Source of the DNA: JACMLD01 sp044223995
Lineage (GTDB): Bacteria > Bacteroidota > Bacteroidia > Chitinophagales > Chitinophagaceae
NCBI GenBank assembly: GCA_044223995.1
Contig: JBGALE010000006.1
Coordinates: 186,001-250,000 of the forward strand
Direction: 5' to 3'
DNA length: 64,000 nucleotides
The translations under genes were made by a program, and so were the position numbers. Of the stretch, positions 1 to 8,877 are shown in pieces; positions within the stretch are counted from its first letter, which is position 1, and the number at the start of each line of letters is the position of its first letter. The notes under the pieces are model-generated. The model was not told where the DNA came from. It ran no database searches and was given only the letters and a program-made list of their open reading frames with translations.

Positions 1-530
1 CCTATTTCTACCTCACTTTCATAAAATGCAAGACTGTCTTTGGGGATTTTATCGAAATATGCTTTTACTTCTGTCGGTGTTATTTTAACGCCTTCAACAA
101 TTTTGTTGCGCATTTGCTCTGCCAGCTTCCTTTCCTTAAACGGGATGCGAAAGTCTTCCTTGATTTGATACACCGTTCTTCCTGCTACCTGTTCAAGAAT
201 TTCTTTTGATCCATATTGCTGGATAAATCCACGTACCTGGTTTTCCATCAGCGATTCTAATTCTTCATCACTCACCTGTATGGAATCTTTTTCAGCCTGC
301 AGCACCAGGGATTTCATGGCAAGCGCCTGTTGTATGATGGCGCATTCTGCATTTTCAGGAATGGGTTCGCCACGGCGCTGGCGATCGAGAATTTCATTGA
401 CCACATCCGACCTCAATATTATTTTATCACCTACTATTCCTACAATTTTATCTGCAATCACTTTATGTGTTTGTGCAGTTGCAGAAAAACAAACGATTAA
501 TGCAATGGAAAATAAGGAGAGTTGCTTCAT
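1..530 (-). CDS. SurA-like periplasmic peptidylprolyl isomerase/chaperone, C-terminus cut by window edge
   Basis: The first 176 residues are visible; the gene runs off the left edge. It opens with a clear signal peptide (MKQLSLFS...FSATAQ) and continues with a SurA N-terminal-type region: 'GIGDKIILRSDVVNEILDRQ' is the usual opening of these chaperones ('vgdkiIlrSDve'), followed by helical, charged sequence. Known SurA proteins bind unfolded outer-membrane barrels in the periplasm and usually carry one or two parvulin domains, which here would lie outside the window. The ATG at 528-530 directly precedes the signal peptide. The gene is co-directional with infB but separated by 157 bp that hold an inverted repeat, so it is probably a separate transcription unit. 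Family assignment is good; whether parvulin domains are present cannot be seen. Confidence 0.8.
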   Translation of the reverse strand, partial: MKQLSLFSIALIVCFSATAQTHKVIADKIVGIVGDKIILRSDVVNEILDRQRRGEPIPENAECAIIQQALAMKSLVLQAEKDSIQVSDEELESLMENQVRGFIQQYGSKEILEQVAGRTVYQIKEDFRIPFKERKLAEQMRNKIVEGVKITPTEVKAYFDKIPKDSLAFYESEVEI

Positions 531-631
531 ATTAAAATCTATGTATGTCAAAAGTATTCTCTGCTGCTGTTAATGAGTGGAGCTGGCTGCCCTTTTAACA
601 AAAGTTTGATGCAGGAAAGGCAAAGGTTAAA

Positions 632-667
632 GGTATAAGGGAGATAGAGCGCCTCTTACCTTATACC
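632..667 (-). terminator. Inverted repeat downstream of infB, possible terminator
   Basis: A perfect 9-bp inverted repeat (GGTATAAGG / CCTTATACC) encloses 18 bases that contain a further GAG/CTC pairing. It sits between the infB stop and the start of the SurA-like gene. There is no strong U-tract on the minus strand, so it may be a factor-assisted terminator or an RNA-stabilising hairpin. Confidence 0.4.
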
Positions 668-687
668 TTACACCGTATACCCTATTT

Positions 688-3636
688 TTATAATGTTCTT
701 TTTACTTCTTCTTCTTCAAATGCTTCCACTACATCGCCCACTTTCAGGTCGTTGAAATTTTTAATGGTCAACCCGCATTCCATACCGGAGGTGACATCTT
801 TCACATCGTCTTTGAACCGTTTGAGGCTACCCAGTTCGGCGCTCTGTCCTTCACCCTTGGGGTATTCAACGATTCCATCCCGTATAATGCGTACTTTGGC
901 GTTTCTGCTGATTTTTCCATCCATTACAAAACATCCTGCTACAGTGGCTTTGTCAAATTTGTACACTTCCCTTACTTCTACATTGGCCACAATCTTTTCC
1001 TGGATCTTCGGCTCCAGCATACCTTCCATCGCACTCTTGATTTCTTCGATGGCGTTATAGATAATAGAATAGGTTTTTATTTCCACTCCTTCATTTTCTG
1101 CCAGTCGTGAAGCCTGGAGGGAAGGACGGCAGTTAAAGCCTACTATTACTGCATCGGATGCAGTAGCCAGCAGAACATCGCTTTCCGTAATCGCACCCAC
1201 TGCTTTGTGTACCACGCTCACCGCTATTTCTTCTGTAGATAATTTCTGCAGTGAATCGGTCAACGCTTCTACAGATCCATCCACATCACCTTTAATAATC
1301 AGGTTCAGTTGTTTAAAGTTACCCAGTGCCAGCCTGCGGCCAATTTCATCAAGTGTAATATGCTTTTTGGTTCGTATACCCTGTTCGCGAAGTATCTGTG
1401 CCCGTTTGGTAGCTATTTCTTTTGCCTCGGCTTCGTCTTCATATACTTTAAATTTCTCACCTGCCTGTGGCGCACCATTCAAACCAAGTATTTGAACCGG
1501 CGTAGATGGCGGAGCTATTTCCACTTTTTGGTTTCTTTCGTTCGTCATGGCCTTAATACGGCCATAGTGCTGACCACTGACCATCAGGTCGCCCAGCCGC
1601 AGTGTACCATTTTGAACGAGCACCGTAGCTACATAACCACGGCCCTTATCAAGTGAGGCTTCAATGATGGTACCAGATGCTTCTTTATCGGGATTCGCTT
1701 TGAGTTCCAGTAAATCTGCTTCCAGCAAAATCTTTTCCAGCAGCAGATCAACATTCAATCCTTTTTTGGCGCTCAGTTCCTGGCTTTGGTATTTACCGCC
1801 CCATTCTTCCACCAGGATATTCATAGCAGAAAGTTGCTCATATATTTTTTGCGGGTTGGCGCCGTCCTTGTCAATTTTATTTACGGCAAAAATCATTGGA
1901 ACGCCTGCTGCCTGTGCGTGACTGATCGCTTCTTTTGTTTGCGGCATCACGGCATCATCAGCGGCAACTACGATTACTGCTATATCAGTCACCTTGGCAC
2001 CACGTGCACGCATGGCAGTAAACGCTTCGTGACCGGGTGTATCCAGGAATGCAATCTTCCTTCCGTTTTGCACGGTTACTTCGTAGGCACCAATATGTTG
2101 GGTAATACCACCTGCCTCTCCGGCAACCACATTCGCACTGCGGATATAATCGAGCAATGATGTTTTACCATGGTCAACGTGACCCATGATGGTTACAATT
2201 GGTGCACGCGGTTTAAGTTCTTCGGGATCATCCTCTTCTTCCTCTTCCTCCATTTCCGCCTGCTTATCCATATCGATAAACTCTACATCAAAGCCAAACT
2301 CACCGGCTACGAGCTCGATAACATCTGCTTCCAGTCGCTGGTTGATGGATACCATCAGGCCAAGGCCCATACATTTGCTGATAACATCTGCATAGCTCAC
2401 ATCCATCAGGTTGGCCAATTCGCTCACACTGATAAATTCCGTTAACTGCAGTTTGTTGTCCAGTGTCTCTTCCCCTTCATGATCTGCAATTTCCTGGCGT
2501 TTTTCACGGCGGTATTTTGCTTTCAGGCTCTTACCACGGCCACCTGCCCCTGCAAGTTTGGCCTGTGTTTCCCTGATTTTATCCTGGATTTCTTTTTTAT
2601 CGATTTCTTTTACTTCGCGCCTGTCCCTGCCCGCACCACCACCACGTTGCGGAGGTCCGCCCCTCCTGAATCCACCACCGGCTTGTCCGCCACCGGCGCC
2701 CCTGTTAGGAGCTCCGGCTCCTGCACCATCACCTCTCTTGAAAATGCCTATGCCCTGCCTGGGTGGTTGTGGACCTTGTTGCCCCCCTTGCTGGCCACCG
2801 CCCGGCTGTTGCTGTCTTGACACAAACTGATCACCTTTTTTATCAATCGGGATGCGTTTGCGCTTGCGCCTTTCTTCATTCGGTTTTGGCCTGGTATCGC
2901 TGTCAACAGGTAAATCAATTTTTCCGAGAATTTTAGGCCCTTCCAGTTTCTCGGCCCTGATATTTTCAATGACAGGCGCCTGTGGTTCTTCAACAACAGG
3001 CGTTTCTGCTTCAGGGACAACGGCTTCTTCTTTTTTCGCTACTATTTCTACTTCGGGTGTCTCTGCTTTTTTCTTCTTTCCTTTTGCAGCGGTTTCTTTT
3101 CCCCTGGCTGGTTCTTCTTCTTTGACTTCCTCTTTTTTCTTGCTGGTCTTTTTTGGGCGTGTTGAGGAATCGATGGCTGAGAGATCTATTTTATCCAAGA
3201 CTTTCGGCCCTTCAATTTCCGGAACTTCGGTCTTTACAATCTCAGGTTCTTTGATTTCTGATTTTACTGGTTCTTCGGCGGGAACAACTTCTTCTACTAC
3301 GGGTACTTTTACTTCCTCTGCCGGTTTTTCTTCCTTGACTACCTTTTTAGCCGGTGCTGTTTCTTTTTTAAAGGAAATTTCTTCCTCGTCTTTTTTCTTT
3401 CGTCCGTCGGCTATGCCACCTTTTGGCAAATCGATCTGATCACTTTTGATCTTGGCTACTTTATCACTTTGGAACTCCTGCTGCAGGGAACGATACATCT
3501 CTTCCGAAAGCTTTGAAGTTGGCTTCAGATCATCTTTACTAAATCCTTTGCCAATAAGAAATTCAACGAGGGTATCTTTCCCTATGTTAAACTCCTTGGC
3601 GGCCGCCATTAATCGTGGTGTTGTAATTTCTGACAT
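688..3636 (-). CDS. infB: Translation initiation factor IF-2
   Basis: This 982-residue GTPase delivers initiator tRNA to the 30S subunit and promotes subunit joining. Residues 1 to about 60 form the IF2_N helical domain. Residues 60-400 are low-complexity: Lys/Glu/Ala/Pro-rich, then Gly/Arg/Gln-rich around 270-340. A second IF2_N-like region precedes the G domain, which starts near residue 484 with GHVDHGKTS, followed by DTPGHEAF and NKID. EF-Tu-like domain 2, the IF-2 domain 3 and the C-terminal domain follow. The long linker is typical of Bacteroidota IF-2. It is the last gene of the rimP-nusA-infB cluster, 76 bp after nusA, the conserved bacterial order. Start at ATG 3634-3636, matching the family N-terminus. 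Confidence 0.98.
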   Translation of the reverse strand: MSEITTPRLMAAAKEFNIGKDTLVEFLIGKGFSKDDLKPTSKLSEEMYRSLQQEFQSDKVAKIKSDQIDLPKGGIADGRKKKDEEEISFKKETAPAKKVVKEEKPAEEVKVPVVEEVVPAEEPVKSEIKEPEIVKTEVPEIEGPKVLDKIDLSAIDSSTRPKKTSKKKEEVKEEEPARGKETAAKGKKKKAETPEVEIVAKKEEAVVPEAETPVVEEPQAPVIENIRAEKLEGPKILGKIDLPVDSDTRPKPNEERRKRKRIPIDKKGDQFVSRQQQPGGGQQGGQQGPQPPRQGIGIFKRGDGAGAGAPNRGAGGGQAGGGFRRGGPPQRGGGAGRDRREVKEIDKKEIQDKIRETQAKLAGAGGRGKSLKAKYRREKRQEIADHEGEETLDNKLQLTEFISVSELANLMDVSYADVISKCMGLGLMVSINQRLEADVIELVAGEFGFDVEFIDMDKQAEMEEEEEEDDPEELKPRAPIVTIMGHVDHGKTSLLDYIRSANVVAGEAGGITQHIGAYEVTVQNGRKIAFLDTPGHEAFTAMRARGAKVTDIAVIVVAADDAVMPQTKEAISHAQAAGVPMIFAVNKIDKDGANPQKIYEQLSAMNILVEEWGGKYQSQELSAKKGLNVDLLLEKILLEADLLELKANPDKEASGTIIEASLDKGRGYVATVLVQNGTLRLGDLMVSGQHYGRIKAMTNERNQKVEIAPPSTPVQILGLNGAPQAGEKFKVYEDEAEAKEIATKRAQILREQGIRTKKHITLDEIGRRLALGNFKQLNLIIKGDVDGSVEALTDSLQKLSTEEIAVSVVHKAVGAITESDVLLATASDAVIVGFNCRPSLQASRLAENEGVEIKTYSIIYNAIEEIKSAMEGMLEPKIQEKIVANVEVREVYKFDKATVAGCFVMDGKISRNAKVRIIRDGIVEYPKGEGQSAELGSLKRFKDDVKDVTSGMECGLTIKNFNDLKVGDVVEAFEEEEVKRTL

Positions 3637-3712
3637 TCAGTAATTAATAAAATTAAATTGTTATCTCCGGTAAACCATTGCCTGCCTTCTGTTATCGTAT
3701 TGCGGCAATAGT

Positions 3713-4960
3713 TTATCCTTTTTGAAATTCTGCTTCCAGTACTTTTCTTACATCATCTATTGTTTCTCTTTCCAGGTCTGTTCTTCTTTCCAGTTCATCT
3801 GCCGTCAGCAATAATACGCTTCTTGCAGTATCGCAACCAATTCTTTTCAGTTCATCAATGATCCATGTTTCGATTTCATCGCTGAATTCTTCCAAATCAA
3901 TATCGAATTCTTCCACTTCTCCTTCATTATCCCTGAACACATCGATACTGTAACCGGTTAATTCCTGTGCCAGTTTGATATTGACACCTTTGCGCCCAAT
4001 AGCCAAAGATACCTGATCTGGTTTCAGGTACACGTCCGCCTGCATATTTTCATTGTCCAGGTTCATACTGGTGATTTTTGCAGGGGTCAGTGAACGCTGT
4101 ATTAATAACTGTGTATTGGCAGTCCAGTTGATGACATCAATATTTTCATTCTTCAGTTCGCGAACGATACCGTGAATACGGCTGCCCTTCATACCCACAC
4201 AGGCACCCACCGGGTCAATACGATCATCGTAGGATTCTACGGCTACTTTTGCCCTTTCACCCGGATCGCGTACAATTTTCTTTATAACAATCAGTCCGTC
4301 GAATATCTCCGGAACTTCTATTTCCAATAATTTGGCCAGGAACTCGGGGCTTGTCCTTGAAAGAATAATCACCGGGGTGTTATTTTTTAAATCAACCCTT
4401 CTTACCACGGCGCGGATGGATTCACCTTTTTTAAAGTAATCCTGTGGAATTTGTTCGCTTTTTGGAAGGATTAGTTCATTGCCTTCCTCATCGAGCAATA
4501 AAATTTCTTTTTTCCAAACCTGGTACACTTCTGCGCTTACAATTTCGCCTACCCGTTCATTATATTTTTTTACCAGTACGTTTTTCTTCAAATCGCCGAT
4601 ACGGCTGGCCAGTGTTTGTTTGGCAGCGAGGATGGCACGGCGTCCAAAATCCATAATATCTATTCCTTCATACAACTCTTCCCCTACTTCAAAATCGGGC
4701 TCTATTTTAGCGGCGTCGCTGTAAGCAATTTCCGCGAGCGGATCATTTACTTCCCCGTCGTTGACAATCATACGGCGGCGCATAATTTCCAGGTCACCCT
4801 TTTCTGCGTTTACAATGACGTCGAAGTTTTCATCGCTTCCGTATTTTTTGCGCAGCAGGGTTTTAAATACATCTTCCACCACTTTCATCATGGTGGGGCG
4901 GTCAATATTTTCCGCGTCTTTAAATTCCTGGAAAGCCTCAATTAGGTTAATACTTGCCAT
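3713..4960 (-). CDS. nusA: Transcription termination/antitermination factor NusA
   Basis: This 415-residue protein binds RNA polymerase and nascent RNA and modulates pausing, termination and antitermination. It has the NusA N-terminal domain (residues 1 to about 125, including RRRMIVNDGEVNDPLAEI), an S1 domain, then two KH domains with GMKGSRIHGIVREL and LAIGRKGVNIKLA signatures. A short C-terminal helix-hairpin region (about 350-415) replaces the acidic repeats of the longer E. coli protein. It lies 14 bp after rimP, which indicates co-transcription. Confidence 0.97.
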   Translation of the reverse strand: MASINLIEAFQEFKDAENIDRPTMMKVVEDVFKTLLRKKYGSDENFDVIVNAEKGDLEIMRRRMIVNDGEVNDPLAEIAYSDAAKIEPDFEVGEELYEGIDIMDFGRRAILAAKQTLASRIGDLKKNVLVKKYNERVGEIVSAEVYQVWKKEILLLDEEGNELILPKSEQIPQDYFKKGESIRAVVRRVDLKNNTPVIILSRTSPEFLAKLLEIEVPEIFDGLIVIKKIVRDPGERAKVAVESYDDRIDPVGACVGMKGSRIHGIVRELKNENIDVINWTANTQLLIQRSLTPAKITSMNLDNENMQADVYLKPDQVSLAIGRKGVNIKLAQELTGYSIDVFRDNEGEVEEFDIDLEEFSDEIETWIIDELKRIGCDTARSVLLLTADELERRTDLERETIDDVRKVLEAEFQKG

Positions 4961-4974
4961 AACTCTTTCAATTT

Positions 4975-5445
4975 TTAAAACACTATTTGAATTTTGGTTG
5001 ATTTTATATTGTTAAATGGGATAGTATGCTGTACTATTTCTTTTTTCTTGTTTTTCCCCTTTGTTTCCTCCACTATCAGTTCTTGTTCCGACACCGACAC
5101 CATTTTACCCTCCACTACCGTTCCATCATTGAGCTGAACCTCTACTTTTCTGCCGGTATTTTTTACATATTGCCGGTAAAGTTTGAGCGGCTCGTCCAGG
5201 CCCGGTGAAGACACTTCCAGCGAAAAATCACCCCCGGGGAAAAGCCCGGATTCTTCTATTTGTTTATACAGGGCACGGTTGAATCTCACGCATTTTGCAA
5301 TGGGAAGGCCATTGTCGGCATCCAGCATAACGCGCACATTATTAGTTGGTTTAATGCGCACTTCTACCAAGAAACAGTCCGGGTTGTCCTCCAGCAACTG
5401 CGTCATCATGCCCGTAATAGCCTGTATTTGCTGTTCGTTTGCCAT
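4975..5445 (-). CDS. rimP: Ribosome maturation factor RimP
   Basis: RimP is required for maturation of the 30S subunit. The sequence has the RimP N-terminal alpha/beta domain with the family signature 'FSLEVSSPGLDEPLK', and a C-terminal SH3-like barrel (GRKVEVQLNDGTVVEGKMV). I chose the ATG at 5443-5445 (MANEQQIQ), giving 156 residues. An in-frame codon at 5505 would add 20 residues with no family counterpart, encoded by a strong hairpin. It is first in the rimP-nusA-infB cluster. Confidence 0.95.
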   Translation of the reverse strand: MANEQQIQAITGMMTQLLEDNPDCFLVEVRIKPTNNVRVMLDADNGLPIAKCVRFNRALYKQIEESGLFPGGDFSLEVSSPGLDEPLKLYRQYVKNTGRKVEVQLNDGTVVEGKMVSVSEQELIVEETKGKNKKKEIVQHTIPFNNIKSTKIQIVF

Positions 5446-5456
5446 TGCTACAAAGA

Positions 5457-5483
5457 AGAAGGGAACGGTGTCCGTTCCCTTCT
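5457..5483 (-). promoter_or_regulatory. Perfect 12-bp hairpin in the leader of the rimP operon
   Basis: AGAAGGGAACGG and CCGTTCCCTTCT form a perfect 12-bp stem around a 3-base loop. It ends 11 bp upstream of the chosen rimP start. On the transcribed minus strand it is followed only by TCTTTG, so it is not a textbook intrinsic terminator. It may be an attenuator, a processing site or a site for autoregulation of the operon. Confidence 0.55.
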
Positions 5484-5589
5484 CTTGAATCATTTTCCTA
5501 TGCAAATGTAAGGTAAAGCTACTATTCCATCCAAATTGGCGATTAAATAAACATTAACAGGAATGGATTGTTACCGTTTTGTACCTTTA

Positions 5590-5844
5590 ATGTTACTTAT
5601 GATACGTTATTTATTACTGGCACTGGCTATTTACGTGGCGTATAAAATCATCTTTGATGTAATACTTCCGATTTTTACCGCTTCCCGTCAAATGCACCGC
5701 CAATTCAGGACCATGCAGCAGCAAATGAATGAACATATGAATGCGCAGCAACACCAGCAGCATTCATCTGCTAACACCACCGCAACGCCTCAGCAAAAGA
5801 AAACGCCGTCCGGCGACTATATCGATTTTGAAGAGGTGAAATAG
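5590..5844 (+). CDS. DUF4834-like small membrane protein
   Basis: This protein of about 84 residues has one N-terminal membrane segment (LLLALAIYVAYKIIFDVIL), then a His/Gln-rich cytoplasmic stretch (QQQMNEHMNAQQHQQ) and a C-terminal tail ending GDYIDFEEVK. This layout fits the Bacteroidota DUF4834 family of small single-pass proteins with no known function. It is divergent from the rimP operon. I prefer the ATG at 5590 to the one at 5563, because the extra nine residues (MDCYRFVPL) interrupt the usual hydrophobic start. Family call is moderate. Confidence 0.65.
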   Translation: MLLMIRYLLLALAIYVAYKIIFDVILPIFTASRQMHRQFRTMQQQMNEHMNAQQHQQHSSANTTATPQQKKTPSGDYIDFEEVK

Positions 5845-5864
5845 AACAGGGAATGTTTCCATCC

Positions 5865-6479
5865 TTACAATAATCCCAGGTCAAGAATGGTTTTTGGCGG
5901 CGGTATATGCGCCGATTTCAGCCCTATTTTTTCAGACCCCTGGAAATTAACAGCAGTATCATCGACAAAAAGTGTTTCAGATGGTATGAGACTGTTTTCT
6001 GATACTACCAATTGATAAATGGCCTCACTGGGCTTGCGCAATTTCACTACATGCGAATAGTATGTTTTTTCAAAAACACCCTCCAGGTAATTGCCGGTGA
6101 GTGCATAAAATCTTTTTTGAAATTCTACCAGGTGAATGGCATTTGTATTACTCAGCAGGAAAAGACGGTATTTTTTTCTTAATAGTTTTAAAAAAGCAAT
6201 GCGCTCTTCCGGGAAATCAAGTAGCAGTGCATTCCACGCATCGATCACTTCCTGTTCAGAAAGTGGTTTGGGTGACAAGGATTGAATACCCTTTATAAAT
6301 GTATCATCGTCTATCAATCCTGTTTCATAATCCAGGAATAGAGAAGATGCCTGGAACTTTGTTATATGCTTTGAAAAATCATCAATGCCCAAATCAGTAA
6401 AAGCTTTTGCAGTGCGGTTAAAATCAATGTTGAGTATAACTCCACCCAGGTCGAATATGATATTCTTAATTCCAGTCAT
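5865..6479 (-). CDS. HAD-superfamily phosphatase (class IA)
   Basis: This 204-residue protein has all four HAD motifs: motif I 'FDLGGVILNID' near the N-terminus, motif II 'FLLSNTN', motif III Lys in 'KLRKPSEAIY', and motif IV 'LFVDDTAVN'. The D-x-G form of motif I lacks the second Asp of classical phosphatases, as in many YihX/glucose-1-phosphatase-like members. The helical cap between motifs I and II fits class IA. Likely a cytosolic phosphatase of a small phosphorylated metabolite; substrate not predictable. Convergent with the DUF4834 gene, downstream of the GH3 gene and separated from it by a terminator-type hairpin. Confidence 0.85.
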   Translation of the reverse strand: MTGIKNIIFDLGGVILNIDFNRTAKAFTDLGIDDFSKHITKFQASSLFLDYETGLIDDDTFIKGIQSLSPKPLSEQEVIDAWNALLLDFPEERIAFLKLLRKKYRLFLLSNTNAIHLVEFQKRFYALTGNYLEGVFEKTYYSHVVKLRKPSEAIYQLVVSENSLIPSETLFVDDTAVNFQGSEKIGLKSAHIPPPKTILDLGLL

Positions 6480-6492
6480 GTTACAAAAATAA

Positions 6493-6518
6493 GAGAGTGG
6501 CGCCGAAGCGCCACCCTC
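6493..6518 (-). terminator. Intrinsic terminator after the GH3 gene
   Basis: Read on the minus strand, an 11-bp stem with one mismatch closes on a TTCG tetraloop and is followed by CTTATTTTTG. It lies 30-55 bp past the GH3 stop and just upstream of the HAD start codon. The tail also matches the TAnnTTTG -7 box (6484-6491), so it might double as a promoter element for the HAD gene. Confidence 0.75.
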
Positions 6519-6548
6519 ATTTGATTAAAACTATTTTAAGCAAACTAT

Positions 6549-8831
6549 TTATTTCAATACTTTAAAATCTGCTTCCTTTACATTTTGCGAGCTGGTGCCC
6601 ACAAATACTTTGAAATCGCCCGGTTCATACACATACTTCAGGTCTTTATTGTAAAAACGAAGATCGTTTACAGTCAGTGTAAATGAAACATCCGCGCTTT
6701 CTCCTTTCTTTAAAAATACTTTCTTGAATCCTTTCAGTTCTTTTACCGGCCGGGCAATGCTTCCCACCAGGTCGTGTGTATATAACTGTACCGTTTCTTC
6801 GCCGTCGTAATTACCGGTATTGGTCACTTTCACTTTCACCTCCAGTTTGTCACTGGCGGTAATGGCAGTTTTATTCAGGGAAATATTGCTGTAGGTAAAA
6901 CTGGTATAGCTCAATCCATATCCAAACGGATACAATGGATCGTTTGAAATATCCAGGTAATTGGATTTGAATTTGGAAAACTCTTCTCCATTATAAGGAC
7001 GACCGGTATTCTTATGATTGTAATAGATGGGAATTTGACCTACACTACGTGGGAAACTGGTGGTTAGTTTTCCGGAAGGATTGTAATTTCCAAACAATAC
7101 ATCGGCCACCGCATTACCTGCTTCTGTTCCGCCAAACCATACATCCAGCAAGGCAGTTGCATGTTCACTTTCCCATCCGAGTGTCATTGGTCTTCCATTG
7201 AATAAAACAATAACCAGCGGCTTTCCTGTTTTTGCCAACTCGCGCAATAACATTTGCTGGCTGTGTGGGATGCTGATGTTTGAACGGCTGGATGCTTCAC
7301 CGGTCATGTCTGCTGCTTCACCTACTACTGCTACCACCACATCTGATTTACCTGCTGCATCGACTGCTTCTTTGATCATTTCTTCCGGGGAACGTTTGTC
7401 TGTTTCGATTTCCGGACCGAATACATTGGTTCTTTTTACGAGTAAACTGTCATCAGCTATATTCGCACCTTTTGCGTAAATGATATTTACATTTCCGCCT
7501 GCAACATTTTTCATCCCCTCTATCACACTAACAGATTGCTGCCAGTCACCCGATACACTCCAGGTGCCGAGCATATTTCTTTTGCTGTCGGCCAGCGGCC
7601 CTATCAATGCAATAGTGCCTGATTTCTTCAGTGGGAGGGCTTGATTGTCGTTTTTCAGCAATACAAATGAATGTGCTGCTATTTCCCTGGCCTGCTTTCT
7701 TGTATCTGCAGTCAGTATTTCTTTTGCAGCACGATCAACGCTGACATTGCGGTATGGATCTTTAAACAAACCAAGTTTGTATTTTGCCTCCAGGATGCGC
7801 CTGCAGGCGTCATCAATTTGCTTCAGCGTTACTTTTCCTTCTTTCAATGATTGTTTGAGTGTGGTTAAAAAACCTTCACCCACCATATCCATATCCAATC
7901 CTGCATTCAATGCCAGTGCAGATACAGTTTGTAAATCACCCATGCCATGTGCAATCATTTCATTCACGGAAGTATAATCAGATACAACAAAACCTTTGAA
8001 GCCCCATTGCTTGCGCAGCAAATCTGTCAGCAGCCACTGGTTTCCGGTTGCAGGTATTCCATCAATTTCGTTGAACGAACTCATTACGCTGCCCACACCT
8101 GCCTCCACGGCAGCTTTGTATGGCGGTAAATAGTATTCATACATTTTGATGCGGCTCATATCAACGGTATTATAATCCCTTCCCGCTTCTGCGCCACCGT
8201 ACAGGGCAAAATGTTTGACACAGGCCATCAGTGTATTGTCCTTTGTCAAATCGGTTCCCTGGTAACCACGCACCATTGCCTTTGCGATTTGCGAACCTAA
8301 ATAGGGGTCTTCACCGGCACCCTCTGCAATCCTTCCCCAGCGCGGATCACGGGCGATGTCCACCATCGGCGAAAAAGCCCATGACAAACCATCGGCCGTA
8401 CCTTCAGTAGCAGCAATGCGCGCACTTTTTTCAATCAATGGAATATCCCAACTGCAGGATAATCCCAAAGGAATGGGGAATGTTGTCTTATGCCCGTGAA
8501 TAACATCCGATCCAAATATCAATGGTATGTGCAATCTTGAAGTCGTAACTGCAAGTTCCTGTGCCTTCCTTATTTTATCGGCACCTATAACGCCGAATAA
8601 ACCACCGACACTACCAGATTTTATTTTTGTCTCCACATCTTTACTTACCACCGCTCCCGTGGCTACACCGCCGCCGGGTGTCAGCAGATTGAGCTGACCA
8701 ATTTTTTCCTCCAGTGTCATTTTCTTCATCAGTTCGCTTACATAGGCATTCATCTTTGCATCTGGCGACTGTCCGTTGGTGTACTGAACGGCGCATGCAA
8801 CCACTGCCACCAGCAATAATCGTTTAAACAT
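6549..8831 (-). CDS. bglX: GH3 beta-glucosidase, periplasmic
   Basis: This 760-residue enzyme has a signal peptide (ending AVQYTNGQ) and the three GH3 parts: a TIM-barrel domain with DPRWGRIAEGAGEDPYL and KHFALYGGAE, nucleophile motif GFVVSDYTS (Asp), the alpha/beta sandwich with the ETDK...VVAVVGEAADMTGEASSR region, and a C-terminal fibronectin-III-like domain. Length and motifs match BglX. It would hydrolyse beta-linked gluco-oligosaccharides in the periplasm. GH3 enzymes of this type next to GH144 genes have been linked to sophorose and short beta-1,2-glucan oligomers, so that substrate is a reasonable inference here. A terminator follows the gene. Confidence 0.93.
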   Translation of the reverse strand: MFKRLLLVAVVACAVQYTNGQSPDAKMNAYVSELMKKMTLEEKIGQLNLLTPGGGVATGAVVSKDVETKIKSGSVGGLFGVIGADKIRKAQELAVTTSRLHIPLIFGSDVIHGHKTTFPIPLGLSCSWDIPLIEKSARIAATEGTADGLSWAFSPMVDIARDPRWGRIAEGAGEDPYLGSQIAKAMVRGYQGTDLTKDNTLMACVKHFALYGGAEAGRDYNTVDMSRIKMYEYYLPPYKAAVEAGVGSVMSSFNEIDGIPATGNQWLLTDLLRKQWGFKGFVVSDYTSVNEMIAHGMGDLQTVSALALNAGLDMDMVGEGFLTTLKQSLKEGKVTLKQIDDACRRILEAKYKLGLFKDPYRNVSVDRAAKEILTADTRKQAREIAAHSFVLLKNDNQALPLKKSGTIALIGPLADSKRNMLGTWSVSGDWQQSVSVIEGMKNVAGGNVNIIYAKGANIADDSLLVKRTNVFGPEIETDKRSPEEMIKEAVDAAGKSDVVVAVVGEAADMTGEASSRSNISIPHSQQMLLRELAKTGKPLVIVLFNGRPMTLGWESEHATALLDVWFGGTEAGNAVADVLFGNYNPSGKLTTSFPRSVGQIPIYYNHKNTGRPYNGEEFSKFKSNYLDISNDPLYPFGYGLSYTSFTYSNISLNKTAITASDKLEVKVKVTNTGNYDGEETVQLYTHDLVGSIARPVKELKGFKKVFLKKGESADVSFTLTVNDLRFYNKDLKYVYEPGDFKVFVGTSSQNVKEADFKVLK

Positions 8832-8877
8832 ACAGCATCGAGTTTTTAGTTGATAAATAAGTGGGTAATTTATTGGG

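Noticed and set aside
2852..3439. Long open frame on the plus strand antisense to infB
   Set aside because: It mirrors the low-complexity Lys/Glu/Pro region of IF-2, gives a Ser/Phe-rich nonsense protein, and has no family resemblance.
4975..5505. Longer rimP start at 5505
   Set aside because: The extra 20 residues are encoded mainly by the hairpin and do not match RimP proteins.
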